Of a DNA stretch of 42,667 bases, positions 1 through 7,756 are shown piece after piece. The stretch comes from Planctomycetota bacterium (GTDB lineage Bacteria; Planctomycetota; Brocadiia; Brocadiales; Scalinduaceae): positions 1 through 42,667 of the forward strand of contig JACZYU010000004.1 in assembly GCA_022570935.1 (NCBI GenBank), written 5' to 3'. A program made the translations under genes and the position numbers. The notes beneath the pieces are model-generated. The model saw only the letters and a list, made by a program, of their open reading frames with translations, was not told where the DNA came from and ran no database searches. Each line of letters begins with the position of its first letter. Within the stretch, counting starts at the first letter, position 1.

Positions 1-157
1 GGATTACTTCGTTGACTTGTGAAGGTTCTACTTTTGATAGCTTAAGCACATGCTCAATAACCTTAGAGCAGAGTTGAGGAGCGGTTAGAGATGATAATTG
101 TCCCTGCAGTTTTCCAACTGGCGACCTGCAGGCACTGACAATTACAACGTTTTTCAT
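1..157 (-). CDS. Thiolase (acetyl-CoA acetyltransferase), N-terminal part only
   Basis: Reverse-strand gene running off the left edge; only the first 52 codons are present. The peptide begins MKNVVIVSACRSPVGKLQGQ, the characteristic start of thiolases, where a beta strand leads into the (T/S)P(I/V)GK turn. A later VEPSQVNEVI stretch matches the family's '(I/V)xPxxVDEVI' segment. Thiolases split 3-ketoacyl-CoA to acetyl-CoA at the end of beta-oxidation, or condense two acetyl-CoA. An AGGA sits about 8 nt before the ATG. The catalytic cysteine lies outside the window, so degradative and biosynthetic types cannot be separated. The gene shares its strand with the downstream-lying enoyl-CoA hydratase, from which it is separated by repeats. 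Confidence 0.85.
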   Translation of the reverse strand, partial: MKNVVIVSACRSPVGKLQGQLSSLTAPQLCSKVIEHVLKLSKVEPSQVNEVI

Positions 158-609
158 TATATTAATCCTAACCCGAACGAGTCGGAATTCTCCGAGGCGT
201 AGTCTCTACGAGACGGAGTCCAAACAGGAGTTAATAAATTACAAATCTCAAGTCACAAACTACAAACAAATTACAAATTCCAATTTATGAAATGATAAAC
301 TACATTCTATGTTAGAACCTAAATTTAAAGATTATTAAGCGATTTTGTCATTCCCGTGGAAACAGGAATGTTCGCTTTTCTAAATCATATTGTTTGGACA
401 TTTTGAACTTTATTCATTGGAATTTGTTTGTTATTTGGATTTTATTATTTGGTGCTTATCAGACATCCCGACTGAGTCGGATCTGTGAGCAGCCCACAGG
501 GTCGTCCTCAGGCGACCTGAAAATCTGTATAAATAATTATTTTGCCAAAATTGGATAAAATATTATTACTAAGGAACTAATAGTGCGAATCGGATTTTAA
601 TATGCGAAA
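158..609. other. Gene-free stretch rich in dispersed repeats
   Basis: This 450-bp gap holds no credible gene. It contains the palindromic motif CCCGAACGAGTCGG (about 172-185), AT-rich ACAAATTACAAATTCC-type sequence (about 237-290), a segment at 405-470 found inverted at 13818-13890, a GC-rich repeat at 467-519 found inverted at 13977-14030, and a TTTTGCCAAAATTGG block (541-588) that resembles the one just upstream of prpD. Confidence 0.7.
467..519. repeat. Dispersed GC-rich repeat, inverted copy at 13977-14030
   Basis: Starts CCCGACTGAGTCGGATCTGT and ends with a CCTCAGGCGACC motif. The reverse complement of 13977-14030 has the same order of blocks: CCCGACCGAGATCGGATC, then ACAGGGTCG, then CCTCAGGCGAC. 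Related partial copies are seen around 3107-3180 and 23068-23115. Confidence 0.75.
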
Positions 610-1356
610 TTATTTTTTAATAAATTTATTCATAAGTCTTTTTTGATCATCGGTGGAAAACATCTTGCTGAATTCCTCTATCTCTTTATCCATTGATCCG
701 GAATTAATCAGATATTTAGCGGCCTCAAGGCAATGCGAAGGTTTTGATGCGATGGTATTCGCCAGAGACATTGCTTCATCGAGAAGTTTATTTTTTGAAA
801 TAATCTTATTAACCAGTCCTATAGAGAGTGCTTCATCTGCGGAAACTTTTCTTCCGGTAAATATCAGTTCCTTTGCCTTTAGTTTTCCAACTCTACCCCT
901 CAGTCTCTGTGTCCCACCGGCTCCCGGAATGATACCCAGATCTATCTCAGGCTGGCCAAATACTGCCTCATCGGACGCCACTACCAGATCACATGCAAGG
1001 ATAAGTTCACAACCGCCTCCCAGGGCAAAACCGTTTACGGCGGCAATAACAGGCCTTGAGAAACTTTCAACCATATTCAGTGCCCGGTGAAAAAGTTTGG
1101 AAAACTTTTCGGCATCGTCCGGTGAATATGCTGCCATCTCTTTAATATTTGCCCCTGCTATAAAGGTCTTTCCTTCGCCTGTGATTACGAGTACTTTTAC
1201 ATCTCTTGATTGCCCCAGCATTTCCAGGGCACGGATAAAATCCTCCAGGATCTCCGTTGAGAATATATTTACCTTGGGTTGATTAAAGGTCAGAATTGAG
1301 ACTTTGCCGGAATTCAGCTTAAAACCATTATAATTAGTTTCGTCAGCCATTTTCAT
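610..1356 (-). CDS. Enoyl-CoA hydratase (crotonase family)
   Basis: A 248-residue crotonase-fold enzyme, the usual length for a single-domain hydratase. It adds water to the double bond of trans-2-enoyl-CoA in beta-oxidation. Motifs visible: the oxyanion-hole segment FIAGANIKEM (about 65-74), NGFALGGGCEL (109-118) and GQPEIDLGIIPGAGGTQRL (134-152). Glu117 and Glu137 correspond by alignment to the two catalytic glutamates of rat mitochondrial hydratase (144 and 164), with the same 20-residue spacing. ATG 1356 or 1350 is more likely than a TTG at 1362; no clear Shine-Dalgarno decides. With a thiolase, an acyl-CoA dehydrogenase and methylcitrate genes nearby, a role in fatty-acid or acrylyl-CoA/propionyl-CoA metabolism is likely, but chain-length preference cannot be read from sequence. 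Confidence 0.93.
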   Translation of the reverse strand: MKMADETNYNGFKLNSGKVSILTFNQPKVNIFSTEILEDFIRALEMLGQSRDVKVLVITGEGKTFIAGANIKEMAAYSPDDAEKFSKLFHRALNMVESFSRPVIAAVNGFALGGGCELILACDLVVASDEAVFGQPEIDLGIIPGAGGTQRLRGRVGKLKAKELIFTGRKVSADEALSIGLVNKIISKNKLLDEAMSLANTIASKPSHCLEAAKYLINSGSMDKEIEEFSKMFSTDDQKRLMNKFIKK

Positions 1357-1392
1357 TTGCAAGAGTTCAGCGGATAAACATAAACTTTGGTG

Positions 1393-1428
1393 GGCAGCCT
1401 GCCCGACTGCGTCGTTCGGGCGGGTGCC
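1393..1428. repeat. REP-like GC-rich hairpin
   Basis: GGCAGCCTGCCCGAC and GTTCGGGCGGGTGCC form an imperfect stem around a 6-nt loop. The same family (GCCTGCCCG ... CGGGCGGG) recurs at 3209-3236 and 30530-30558, always between genes. Confidence 0.7.
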
Positions 1429-1556
1429 TACCCTGCTTTTATTAGAATTGTCTACTTTTGATTGTTAGATAACATTACTCTAACCCTATTTTAAGCTTAT
1501 GACAACTAAAAATAAATTGATTCCTGCTTAAAACTTTACTATACAATACATTTCAT

Positions 1557-1680
1557 CCTAACCCGAACTAGTCGGAATTATAATATTGAGGAATTGAGGG
1601 ATTAAGGAATTCCTGAATTATTCAATTCCTAAATTCTTAAATTTTGCCAAAAATGGTCAAAATATTTTTACTAAGAGACT
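1557..1680. repeat. Long AT-rich dispersed repeat, inverted copy at 14125-14241
   Basis: Starts CCTAACCCGAACTAGTCGG, continues through TATTGAGGAATTGAGGGATT and ends in a TTTGCCA...ATATTTTTA block that abuts the prpD start. The reverse complement of 14125-14241 aligns nearly end to end, with scattered mismatches and small indels. The two copies bracket the prpD-prpC region. Confidence 0.75.
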
Positions 1681-1681
1681 A

Positions 1682-3082
1682 ATGGCAAATATCATGAATA
1701 ATAAAAAGAAAAGTATTTCCCGTGGAATTGCTGAATACGCACTTTCGCTTGACTATAATGACCTGTCACCGGAAGTAATACATGAGGCTGAGAGAAGGGT
1801 CCTTGACAGCTTTGCCTGTGCACTGGGTGCATTCACAAGCATTCCGGGGCAAATCGCAAGAAATATGGGGCGACAGGTTCAAAGTGATTATGGTGCTACT
1901 ATCTTTGGGACCGGGGATAGAACAACTCCTGAATTGGCCACATTTGCAAATGGCATCCTCTTCCGTTATTTAGATTATAATGATACTTACCTTTCTAAAG
2001 AGCCCGCTCATCCCAGTGATAATATACCGGCAGCAATTGCTGTTACCGAAGCCGAAGGTGGAAGTGGGAGGGACTTGATTACGGCGATAGTCCTGGGGTA
2101 TGAGATTCAGTGCAGGCTTTGTGATTCTGCATCGCTCAGATCAAGGGGATGGGATCATGTCGGTTATGTCTCAATATCAAGTTCCGTCCTTGCATCCAGA
2201 CTTATGAATATGGAATTGCAAGAAATTGAACATGCAATCGCCTTGAGTATTGCGCCGAATATTCCTTTGAGACAAACAAGGGTGGGAGAGCTATCCATGT
2301 GGAAAGGTGCCGCCGCCGCTAACGCTGCAAGAAACGGTGTCTTTGCTGCTCTGCTTGCGAGAGGAGGGATGACTGGGCCATGTGAAATCTTTGAGGGGGA
2401 GAAAGGATTCTTTAAACAGGTTACGGGACCTTTTGATCTGAAGGTTGAAGACTTTGGAGGCAAGGGAGAGAATTTCAAGATCCTTGATACCTATATAAAA
2501 TACTATCCTTCAGAGTATCATTCACAGGCAGGAGTTGAAGCTGCATTGTCTTTACGTGACAAAGTAGATATTGAGGATATAAAAGAGATTAATATCGAAA
2601 CCTATGACGCATGTGTGGATATCATTGCAGGGGAAAAAGAGAAGTGGCATCCTATGACGAGAGAAACAGCCGATCACAGCCTGCCATACTGTGTTGCCGT
2701 TGCCCTTTGCGACGGGACGGTGGGACTCGAACAGTTTACGGAAGAGAGGATTAAAGACCCTGATTTACAGAAGATTATGTCAAAGATAAAGGTTATGCGT
2801 AATCCCGAACACAACAAACAGTATCCCGATGCCTTTCCCTGCCTTATAGAGATAAAGAGCAAATCGGGTGAAACCTTTACCAAGACAGTTACATACCCCA
2901 AAGGCCATCCCAAAAATGCTCTAACAGACAGTGAACTGGAGGAAAAATTCAATACCCTGAACTCAGGACTTATTAAGGATAATACAGTAAAAGAAATTGT
3001 TGATAATATATGGCGATTGGAATCTTTGACGGATATCGGTTGTTTTATGAAGCTTTTTAAAGTAGACACAAGTATTTATTAG
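1682..3082 (+). CDS. prpD: 2-methylcitrate dehydratase, MmgE/PrpD family
   Basis: A 466-residue MmgE/PrpD-family protein, close to the family's usual 450-480. It would dehydrate 2-methylcitrate towards 2-methylaconitate in the methylcitrate cycle. Family hallmarks: LDYNDTYLSKEPAHPSDNIPA (about 98-118), RGWDHVGYVSIS (about 154-165), KYYPSEYHSQAGVEAAL (about 274-290) and DHSLPYCVAVALCDG (about 331-345). No strong ribosome site precedes the ATG; MNNKKK, 4 codons in, is an alternative start. prpB follows 249 bp downstream, across a repeat-rich gap with a hairpin, and prpC lies 9.5 kb away beyond a toxin-antitoxin island. MmgE/PrpD proteins also include iminodisuccinate-epimerase-like and itaconate enzymes, but the prpB/prpC neighbourhood supports the methylcitrate role. 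Confidence 0.9.
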   Translation: MANIMNNKKKSISRGIAEYALSLDYNDLSPEVIHEAERRVLDSFACALGAFTSIPGQIARNMGRQVQSDYGATIFGTGDRTTPELATFANGILFRYLDYNDTYLSKEPAHPSDNIPAAIAVTEAEGGSGRDLITAIVLGYEIQCRLCDSASLRSRGWDHVGYVSISSSVLASRLMNMELQEIEHAIALSIAPNIPLRQTRVGELSMWKGAAAANAARNGVFAALLARGGMTGPCEIFEGEKGFFKQVTGPFDLKVEDFGGKGENFKILDTYIKYYPSEYHSQAGVEAALSLRDKVDIEDIKEINIETYDACVDIIAGEKEKWHPMTRETADHSLPYCVAVALCDGTVGLEQFTEERIKDPDLQKIMSKIKVMRNPEHNKQYPDAFPCLIEIKSKSGETFTKTVTYPKGHPKNALTDSELEEKFNTLNSGLIKDNTVKEIVDNIWRLESLTDIGCFMKLFKVDTSIY

Positions 3083-3208
3083 GTAGAAATATTTTTGACA
3101 GGATAACCCGCCTGCGGCGGACCTAGAAGTTGCACACAGGGGCGCCTCCTCACCTGAGGCGGACGTGTACGCTGGCGGCAGGATAAACAAGATCTATTAT
3201 TCAATTTT

Positions 3209-3236
3209 GCCTGCCCGAATGGCTAGCCGGGCGGGG
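3209..3236. repeat. REP-like GC-rich hairpin
   Basis: GCCTGCCCG and CGGGCGGGG flank a short loop, in the prpD-prpB gap. Just upstream (3107-3180) lies a GC-rich repeat with CCCGCCTGCGGCGGAC and CCTCACCTGAGGCGG, related to the 467-519 family. Confidence 0.65.
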
Positions 3237-3331
3237 TAAACCAATTATTTGCTTGTGTTTTATAGAGCTATTTTTATCATCTATCTTTGTTGATCCAGTA
3301 AATCCTGTCAAAAAAGTAGTTGTATTAGAAT

Positions 3332-4192
3332 ATGAAGCCAAAAATTAAAGATCTTATGAAAGATGGCATTGTTGTAATGCCGGGGGCCTTTAACGCAATA
3401 TCGGCAAAGCTTGTAGAGAGGGCTGGTTTTAAGGCCGTTTATATATCAGGGGCGGGTCTGGCAAACGGTGTTGCCGCCATGCCTGATATAGGGCTTCTTA
3501 CTATGACAGAGGTTTTGACTCAGTCAAAGTACATCATAGATGCCGTAGATATACCATGCATAATTGATGGAGACACCGGTTTTGGAGAGGCCATAAACGT
3601 AATGATGATGATTAAGGAGATGGAAGGTTTGGGTGCCGGTGGTGTGCATATAGAAGATCAGGAGATGCCTAAAAAGTGCGGTCACCTTGCGGGAAAGAGA
3701 TTGGTTCCACCTGCAGCCATGGCAGTGAAGATTGCTGCTGCAGTAGAGGCGAGAACAGACCCTGACTTTCTCATAATAGCAAGGACAGATGCGAGGGCTG
3801 TAGAAGGAATAGATGAGGCAATCAAAAGGGCAGCCGTTTATTTAGAAGCAGGGGCAGATGCGATATTTCCTGAAGCGCTTGAATCTAAGGAAGAGTTTGC
3901 TTTGTTCAGAAAAGAAGTCAGCGCTCCACTCTTAGCCAATATGACAGAGTTCGGTAAGAGCCCGTATACGAGTGTCAAAGAGTTTGAAGAGATGGGCTAC
4001 AATATGGTAATCTTCCCACTAACGGCCTTCAGGGTGATGCTCAAGTCTGTTGCAGATACATTAAGTAAGCTGAAGGCAGAAGGGAGCCAGGAAACATTTA
4101 TTGAAGAAATGATGACAAGGGAAGAACTATATGAAATTATTGGATATGAAGATTACGAAGTAATTGATAAAAAAATAAGTGAAAAGGGGTGA
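3332..4192 (+). CDS. prpB: 2-methylisocitrate lyase, PrpB
   Basis: A 286-residue isocitrate-lyase/PEP-mutase-superfamily enzyme, the normal length for PrpB (about 290). It cleaves 2-methylisocitrate to pyruvate and succinate, the last step of the methylcitrate cycle. Seen: PGAFNAISAKLVERAGFKAVY (17-37), IDGDTGFG with metal-binding aspartates (Asp79, Asp81), VHIEDQ (105-110) and the KKCGH signature with catalytic Cys116. ARTDAR (about 151-156) and FPEALES (about 176-182) are further superfamily motifs. No clear Shine-Dalgarno is seen. The last 245 bp (3942-4186) recur at 7757-8001 with about 8 differences and again, damaged, at 10663-10903. The gene itself is intact. Confidence 0.95.
   Translation: MKPKIKDLMKDGIVVMPGAFNAISAKLVERAGFKAVYISGAGLANGVAAMPDIGLLTMTEVLTQSKYIIDAVDIPCIIDGDTGFGEAINVMMMIKEMEGLGAGGVHIEDQEMPKKCGHLAGKRLVPPAAMAVKIAAAVEARTDPDFLIIARTDARAVEGIDEAIKRAAVYLEAGADAIFPEALESKEEFALFRKEVSAPLLANMTEFGKSPYTSVKEFEEMGYNMVIFPLTAFRVMLKSVADTLSKLKAEGSQETFIEEMMTREELYEIIGYEDYEVIDKKISEKG
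3942..4186. repeat. prpB 3'-end repeat, parent copy (copies at 7757 and 10663)
   Basis: From TGACAGAGTTCGG to ATAAGTGAAAAG this segment aligns without gaps to 7757-8001, and with a frameshift and an end deletion to 10663-10903. The left boundary is sharp: the bases before TGACAGAG differ here from those before both copies, which share their own upstream sequence. Confidence 0.9.
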
Positions 4193-4324
4193 ATATTATA
4201 AAAGAAGATAGGGTCAAGTCCTTCCTTGACTGCAATTGACAAAGACCAAAACAATCATTATTAACAAAGAGTGATCCTTCAATTCCTTTTCGTAAATTAT
4301 TTGAAATATATTTGTGAAGAAAAA

Positions 4325-6091
4325 ATGAAAAATCCTACATATACACAATTTCTGAATGAAGTAAATAATTTTATAGCTAAACTTTCAAAAGATCAGTTAA
4401 AAGAGGTAATTACTGGTTTGGCTGAAAATAGCCCAGCTTCAAACAGGAACAATTTCTTGCATATATTCGAGAGTACTATCAGTCCTAAAAAACATTCCCA
4501 GGATACTGATATCGAGCTTAGCCTTACCCATGATGAATTCATGGAACAGATTCAAGATTATTATGATCGTATGAAAGAAGGTGAATTTTATGATGTAGAA
4601 AAGGATTATGATGCTTATCATAGAAGTGAAAGGTGGTATTGGGACACCGACGGTTATTATGATAACGAGCCGGAAGATTATTCATCGGAAAATTACGTTA
4701 TCGAGGTTTTGGAAATGCTTGAAACCGCAAAATGTTTTTTCAGAAAAGAGGATATAGACACTGCTTATGAAGCTTATAAAAAACTGTTCGAGATAATAAA
4801 CTACCCTGACAAGATGGGACATGACGAAATCTTTATATCAGATTTTTCTTTTGAAACTGCTATAGGCAACGATATTGTAAAAGAGCACAAGTGTATATAT
4901 TATAGATTATTTTATTTAAAGATAATCGATATCGGCAAGTTTGAAGATCTATTCCTCACCATCAAAGACGAAAGTAATATTCTTCTAACTGATATTATAG
5001 AAATAGATCGTAAGCCTCTGCCTAAATTTGATAAATTTTTAACAGATTATATTGGATTTCTATGCGACAATCCAAAAAACGACAAACATTTGATTGACGC
5101 ATTATTTATAAAGGGTGGAATGAATGAGATAAAAAGGTTCGGCTATAAGAATGGGGAAAAGCACCCTTCTGCATTTTTGTATTATTATAGCAATGCTAAA
5201 GAAGAAGGTTTGCCTAAAGACAATATATTACAACTTTTGCTAGACGGTATAAAAATAATACCTGAAAAATATAAATCAAGATCATATTTAAGCCTGGATT
5301 TAATTGATTTTGCCAAAAAGGAAAACGACAGAAAAAATCTTTTACTTGGCTATTCAACGGCGTTCTACAGTCATAAATCACTTAAGAATCTGGCATACCT
5401 TCTAGATTTTATTATTTCAGAAAAGAAAGACAAAGAGATAAAAAAACTAAAGAACTATTTTAAAGGAATAGATGTCAAAGAGTTGCAAAGTAATAGATAT
5501 TATTTTACAGAAATTAGCGGTTGTGGCGATATTTTTTCTCTGGACTCTTCGGAAATAGAACCTGTAACATTGATTATCGGACAATACATTTTAAACGGCA
5601 TTGAACCAATATTGAATTTTATAGATACAAACAATTACAAGGGGTTCAGCGACAAGTTACGCTATATTGCAGCAACCGTATCGTTAGCTTTAAAAACAAT
5701 TGCCGGTTCTGAAAAAACGGTTCTTATCGATTTGCTGCTTGATTATTATTGCCTGGATAAAAGTTCAGAAGAGTACTCTATACTTAAAAATATGGTCAAC
5801 AATACAGCAGAAGAATCTTCAGACAAAGAAAATGAAGTCTTATTAAAAAAATTGAAAGAGATGGAAAAGATATCAATAAGCAGAGTATCGTATATTTTGG
5901 ACAACAAATATAGAAAAGGGTATGAACGAGGTTGCCTTCTTTTAACTGCCTGTGCAGAAGCCCTGCAAATTATCTCTTCGGATGGCGATGTGCTTATATC
6001 CAAAATAGATACTGAATTTAAGCGGTATTCAGCATTTAGAAGTTATTTAAAAAAATATACTGCAAAAAGCAGTCTTCTGAAATCGGTATAG
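4325..6091 (+). CDS. Hypothetical protein, 588 residues, helical, acidic N-terminal third
   Basis: I do not recognise the family. The start at 4325 is chosen over a GTG at 4271 because GAAG sits about 6 nt before the ATG, and the extra residues look unlike the rest. The N-terminal part (about 1-70) is helical. An acidic and aromatic segment follows (about 75-135, many D/E/Y, for example YYDRMKEGEFYDVEKDYDAY), then a helix-pair-like piece ETAKCFFRKEDIDTAYEAYKKLFEI (about 143-167) reminiscent of TPR-like repeats. The rest is alpha-helical and lysine-rich. No signal peptide, membrane segment or catalytic motif is seen. It is the first gene of the island downstream of prpB, next to MazEF, and is AT-rich, so horizontal origin and a defence or regulatory role are possible but unproven. 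Confidence 0.7.
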   Translation: MKNPTYTQFLNEVNNFIAKLSKDQLKEVITGLAENSPASNRNNFLHIFESTISPKKHSQDTDIELSLTHDEFMEQIQDYYDRMKEGEFYDVEKDYDAYHRSERWYWDTDGYYDNEPEDYSSENYVIEVLEMLETAKCFFRKEDIDTAYEAYKKLFEIINYPDKMGHDEIFISDFSFETAIGNDIVKEHKCIYYRLFYLKIIDIGKFEDLFLTIKDESNILLTDIIEIDRKPLPKFDKFLTDYIGFLCDNPKNDKHLIDALFIKGGMNEIKRFGYKNGEKHPSAFLYYYSNAKEEGLPKDNILQLLLDGIKIIPEKYKSRSYLSLDLIDFAKKENDRKNLLLGYSTAFYSHKSLKNLAYLLDFIISEKKDKEIKKLKNYFKGIDVKELQSNRYYFTEISGCGDIFSLDSSEIEPVTLIIGQYILNGIEPILNFIDTNNYKGFSDKLRYIAATVSLALKTIAGSEKTVLIDLLLDYYCLDKSSEEYSILKNMVNNTAEESSDKENEVLLKKLKEMEKISISRVSYILDNKYRKGYERGCLLLTACAEALQIISSDGDVLISKIDTEFKRYSAFRSYLKKYTAKSSLLKSV

Positions 6092-6299
6092 TTAAAAGAT
6101 TTACGAGCAAGCAAAAGAAAGTTTTAGACAAACAGAAACCTTTCTAACTTGAGAAGAAAGAGGAACATCTTGCCATTTGACACAACATTTCCAATCAATC
6201 ACATTCTGTCAATTTCTGATACTACTAATTTTAAAAAAACAAGTTGATTTATCCTATCTCATGGTGTATACATTGTAGAAACATTCAGGGAGAGACTTT

Positions 6300-6542
6300 A
6301 TGAAAGTTCAAATTCAAAAATGGGGTAACAGCCTTGCGCTTCGTATTCCAAAATCCTTTGCTATGGAAGCAAAAGTTAAAGAAGGTTCAGCGGTAGACAT
6401 TTCATTAAAAAAAGGTAAGATTGTTTTGACACCTTTAAATGAAAAAGAATACACCCTGGAAGGCCTTTTATCCAAAGTAAACGACCAAAATATTCATGCA
6501 GAAATCTTTACCGGCAAGCCCGTAGGGCGTGAAATATGGTAA
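6300..6542 (+). CDS. mazE: MazE-type antitoxin (SpoVT/AbrB fold)
   Basis: An 80-residue swapped-hairpin DNA-binding antitoxin. The N-terminus MKVQIQKWGNSLALRIPKSF is the classic MazE motif; VKEGSAVDISLKKGKIVLTPL completes the AbrB domain (to about residue 48). The acidic/aromatic tail (about 50-80) would bind and block the toxin. GGGAGAG lies about 8 nt before the ATG. The last codons overlap the mazF start by 7 bp, so the two genes are translated together. Autoregulation of the operon is expected from the family. Confidence 0.93.
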   Translation: MKVQIQKWGNSLALRIPKSFAMEAKVKEGSAVDISLKKGKIVLTPLNEKEYTLEGLLSKVNDQNIHAEIFTGKPVGREIW

Positions 6543-6901
6543 AATCGGAAAGTTATGTCCCAAGTTGTGGAGACATAGTTTGGATCAATTTTGATCCTCA
6601 ATCCGGCCATGAACATGCTGGAAGACGGCCTGCTTTGGTCTTATCTCCGCAAAAATACAACTTCAAAGTTGGACTGGCTATTTTTTGCCCTATCACCAAA
6701 AATGTAAAAGGTTATCCATTTGAAGTCTTAGTTCCAAAAGGTTTTAAAGTTTCCGGTTCTATTTTATCAGACCATGTCAAGAATCTTGATTGGCGAGCAA
6801 GGGAAACGGAGTTTATTGGCAAATTGCCAGATAATGTGATTAAAGATGTGTTAAAAAAACTTGGTACTTTATTGTCTTTTCCAGGTATCCCAATCCAATA
6901 A
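6536..6901 (+). CDS. mazF: MazF-type endoribonuclease toxin (PemK family)
   Basis: A 121-residue MazF/PemK toxin that would cut mRNA at short specific sequences. Compared with E. coli MazF it keeps YVPSCGDIVWINFDPQSGHE (6-25), AGRRPALVLSP (28-38), the KGYPFEV segment and SDHVKNLDWRAR (about 78-89); the family's catalytic Arg and Thr regions (RRPALVL, CPITKN) are present. It starts inside the mazE stop region. It looks intact and probably functional. Neighbours downstream are a short higA-like fragment and the duplicated DUF4258/YgiT unit. Confidence 0.94.
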   Translation: MVKSESYVPSCGDIVWINFDPQSGHEHAGRRPALVLSPQKYNFKVGLAIFCPITKNVKGYPFEVLVPKGFKVSGSILSDHVKNLDWRARETEFIGKLPDNVIKDVLKKLGTLLSFPGIPIQ

Positions 6902-6913
6902 TGCCGTTTAGCA

Positions 6914-6936
6914 TTTTACAACGAAATTACGAAGAA
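6914..6936 (+). pseudogene. Short higA-like fragment
   Basis: TTTACAACGAAATTACGAAGAA here is identical to the stretch in the intact higA gene at about 8649-8670 encoding LQRNYEE. It has no reading frame of its own and sits immediately left of the duplicated unit that starts at 6935, suggesting a leftover from an earlier rearrangement. Confidence 0.5.
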
Positions 6937-7187
6937 GAGTTTATTGACAAAATGATGACGGTCAAAATAATTAACATCAAAAGAATTGGTATGTAAATAG
7001 ATTCCAACCTCTGCTTTTGATCACCAGTTAAGGTGGGCGTTAGCAACAGTTTGTTAAACAGGCAAATCGGGTTCAATATTATTCTGGCCTTATCAGTTAA
7101 ATTTGTAAAATGCGATATAATACAGAAGCTATATAGGTATTATATTTTTTATAAGGGAATTCAATCAGATGATTATTAAGAATCTGT

Positions 7188-7487
7188 ATGGAAATTGAAC
7201 CAATTAAAGATAAAATATTAGAAGGTGAGTATCGAGTTTCTGACCATGCGGTAAAGCAAATGATCAAAAGGTCAATAACCAGGTTAGAGATTGAAAATGC
7301 AGTGATCAATGGTGAAATTATTGAAAAATATCCAGATGATAAATATTCTCCAAGCTGCTTAATATATGGGAGAACTGAAAACGGGAGAGATTTACATGTT
7401 CAATTATCAATTCCACCATTAGTTGTAATTATTACAACATACTATCCTGATCCAGAAGAATGGATTGATTTTAAGATAAGGAGGTAG
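7188..7487 (+). CDS. DUF4258 protein, probable toxin partner of YgiT
   Basis: A 99-residue protein with the DUF4258 pattern: YRVSDHAVKQMIKRSITRLEIENAVINGEIIEKYPDDKYSPSCLIYGRT, then DLHVQLSIP and VVIITTYYPDPEEWIDF near the end. The family's basic helix (SDHAVKQMIKR) and the TTYYPDP strand are intact. DUF4258 proteins are regularly encoded just before a YgiT-type zinc-finger antitoxin, and that is the arrangement here, 6 bp apart, with an AAGGAGG in the last codons serving the next gene. A toxin role, probably an RNA-targeting one, is an inference from that pairing. The gene is deleted to its first codons in the second copy at 10358-10382. Confidence 0.85.
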   Translation: MEIEPIKDKILEGEYRVSDHAVKQMIKRSITRLEIENAVINGEIIEKYPDDKYSPSCLIYGRTENGRDLHVQLSIPPLVVIITTYYPDPEEWIDFKIRR

Positions 7488-7493
7488 ATTTTT

Positions 7494-7718
7494 ATGAAAT
7501 GTGTGTTTTGTGGAGGCAAATTAGAAAGAAGAAATGTCGCATTTCGTTATGAAGAAGATAATAATTACTTTTTTGTAGAGGAAGTTCCTGCCGAGGTTTG
7601 TACCTCTTGTGGTGAAAAAACATATTCTCCTGAAGTCACAGATAAACTCCTAAAGTATGCAACAGAGGAGCATAAACCTACAAAGACAATTGAAGTACCG
7701 GTTTTCAGTTTCGAATAA
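7494..7718 (+). CDS. YgiT-type zinc-finger antitoxin, copy 1
   Basis: A 74-residue protein with two CxxC pairs, CVFC near residues 3-6 and CTSC near 36-39, as in the N-terminal zinc domain of MqsA/YgiT antitoxins. It lacks the C-terminal helix-turn-helix of full MqsA, the usual short form found with DUF4258 partners. A very strong ribosome site, AAGGAGG, lies 8-9 nt before the ATG. It would neutralise the DUF4258 protein. A second copy with the same protein sequence lies at 10397-10621. Confidence 0.9.
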   Translation: MKCVFCGGKLERRNVAFRYEEDNNYFFVEEVPAEVCTSCGEKTYSPEVTDKLLKYATEEHKPTKTIEVPVFSFE

Positions 7719-7756
7719 AGTAGAGGGAAATAATAATAAAAATTTCCTTTGCTTTG

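Larger units (their letters stand above)
1357..1681. promoter_or_regulatory. Divergent intergenic region between enoyl-CoA hydratase and prpD
   Basis: About 320 bp between divergently transcribed genes, so it must hold both promoters. It contains a GC-rich hairpin (1393-1428), the CCCGAACTAGTCGG palindrome (1562-1575) and an AT-rich 'GGAATTGAGGGATTAAGG' repeat. TTGCCA about 1646-1651, followed after 17 bp by an AT-rich stretch, is a possible -35 for prpD, but no good -10 is seen. Confidence 0.4.

Noticed and set aside
653-1090. A 145-codon plus-strand frame opposite the enoyl-CoA hydratase gene
   Set aside because: It lies wholly antisense to a clear crotonase with both catalytic glutamates; its translation has no recognisable domain.
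2674-3069. A 131-codon reverse frame inside prpD
   Set aside because: Antisense shadow of an intact MmgE/PrpD protein; serine-rich low-information translation, no ribosome site.
7053-7059. GTTAAAC at the YgiT units as complete attC sites
   Set aside because: The right-hand core is present, but no matching left half pairs with it upstream in either copy; at most a half-site, so I did not list them as attC.
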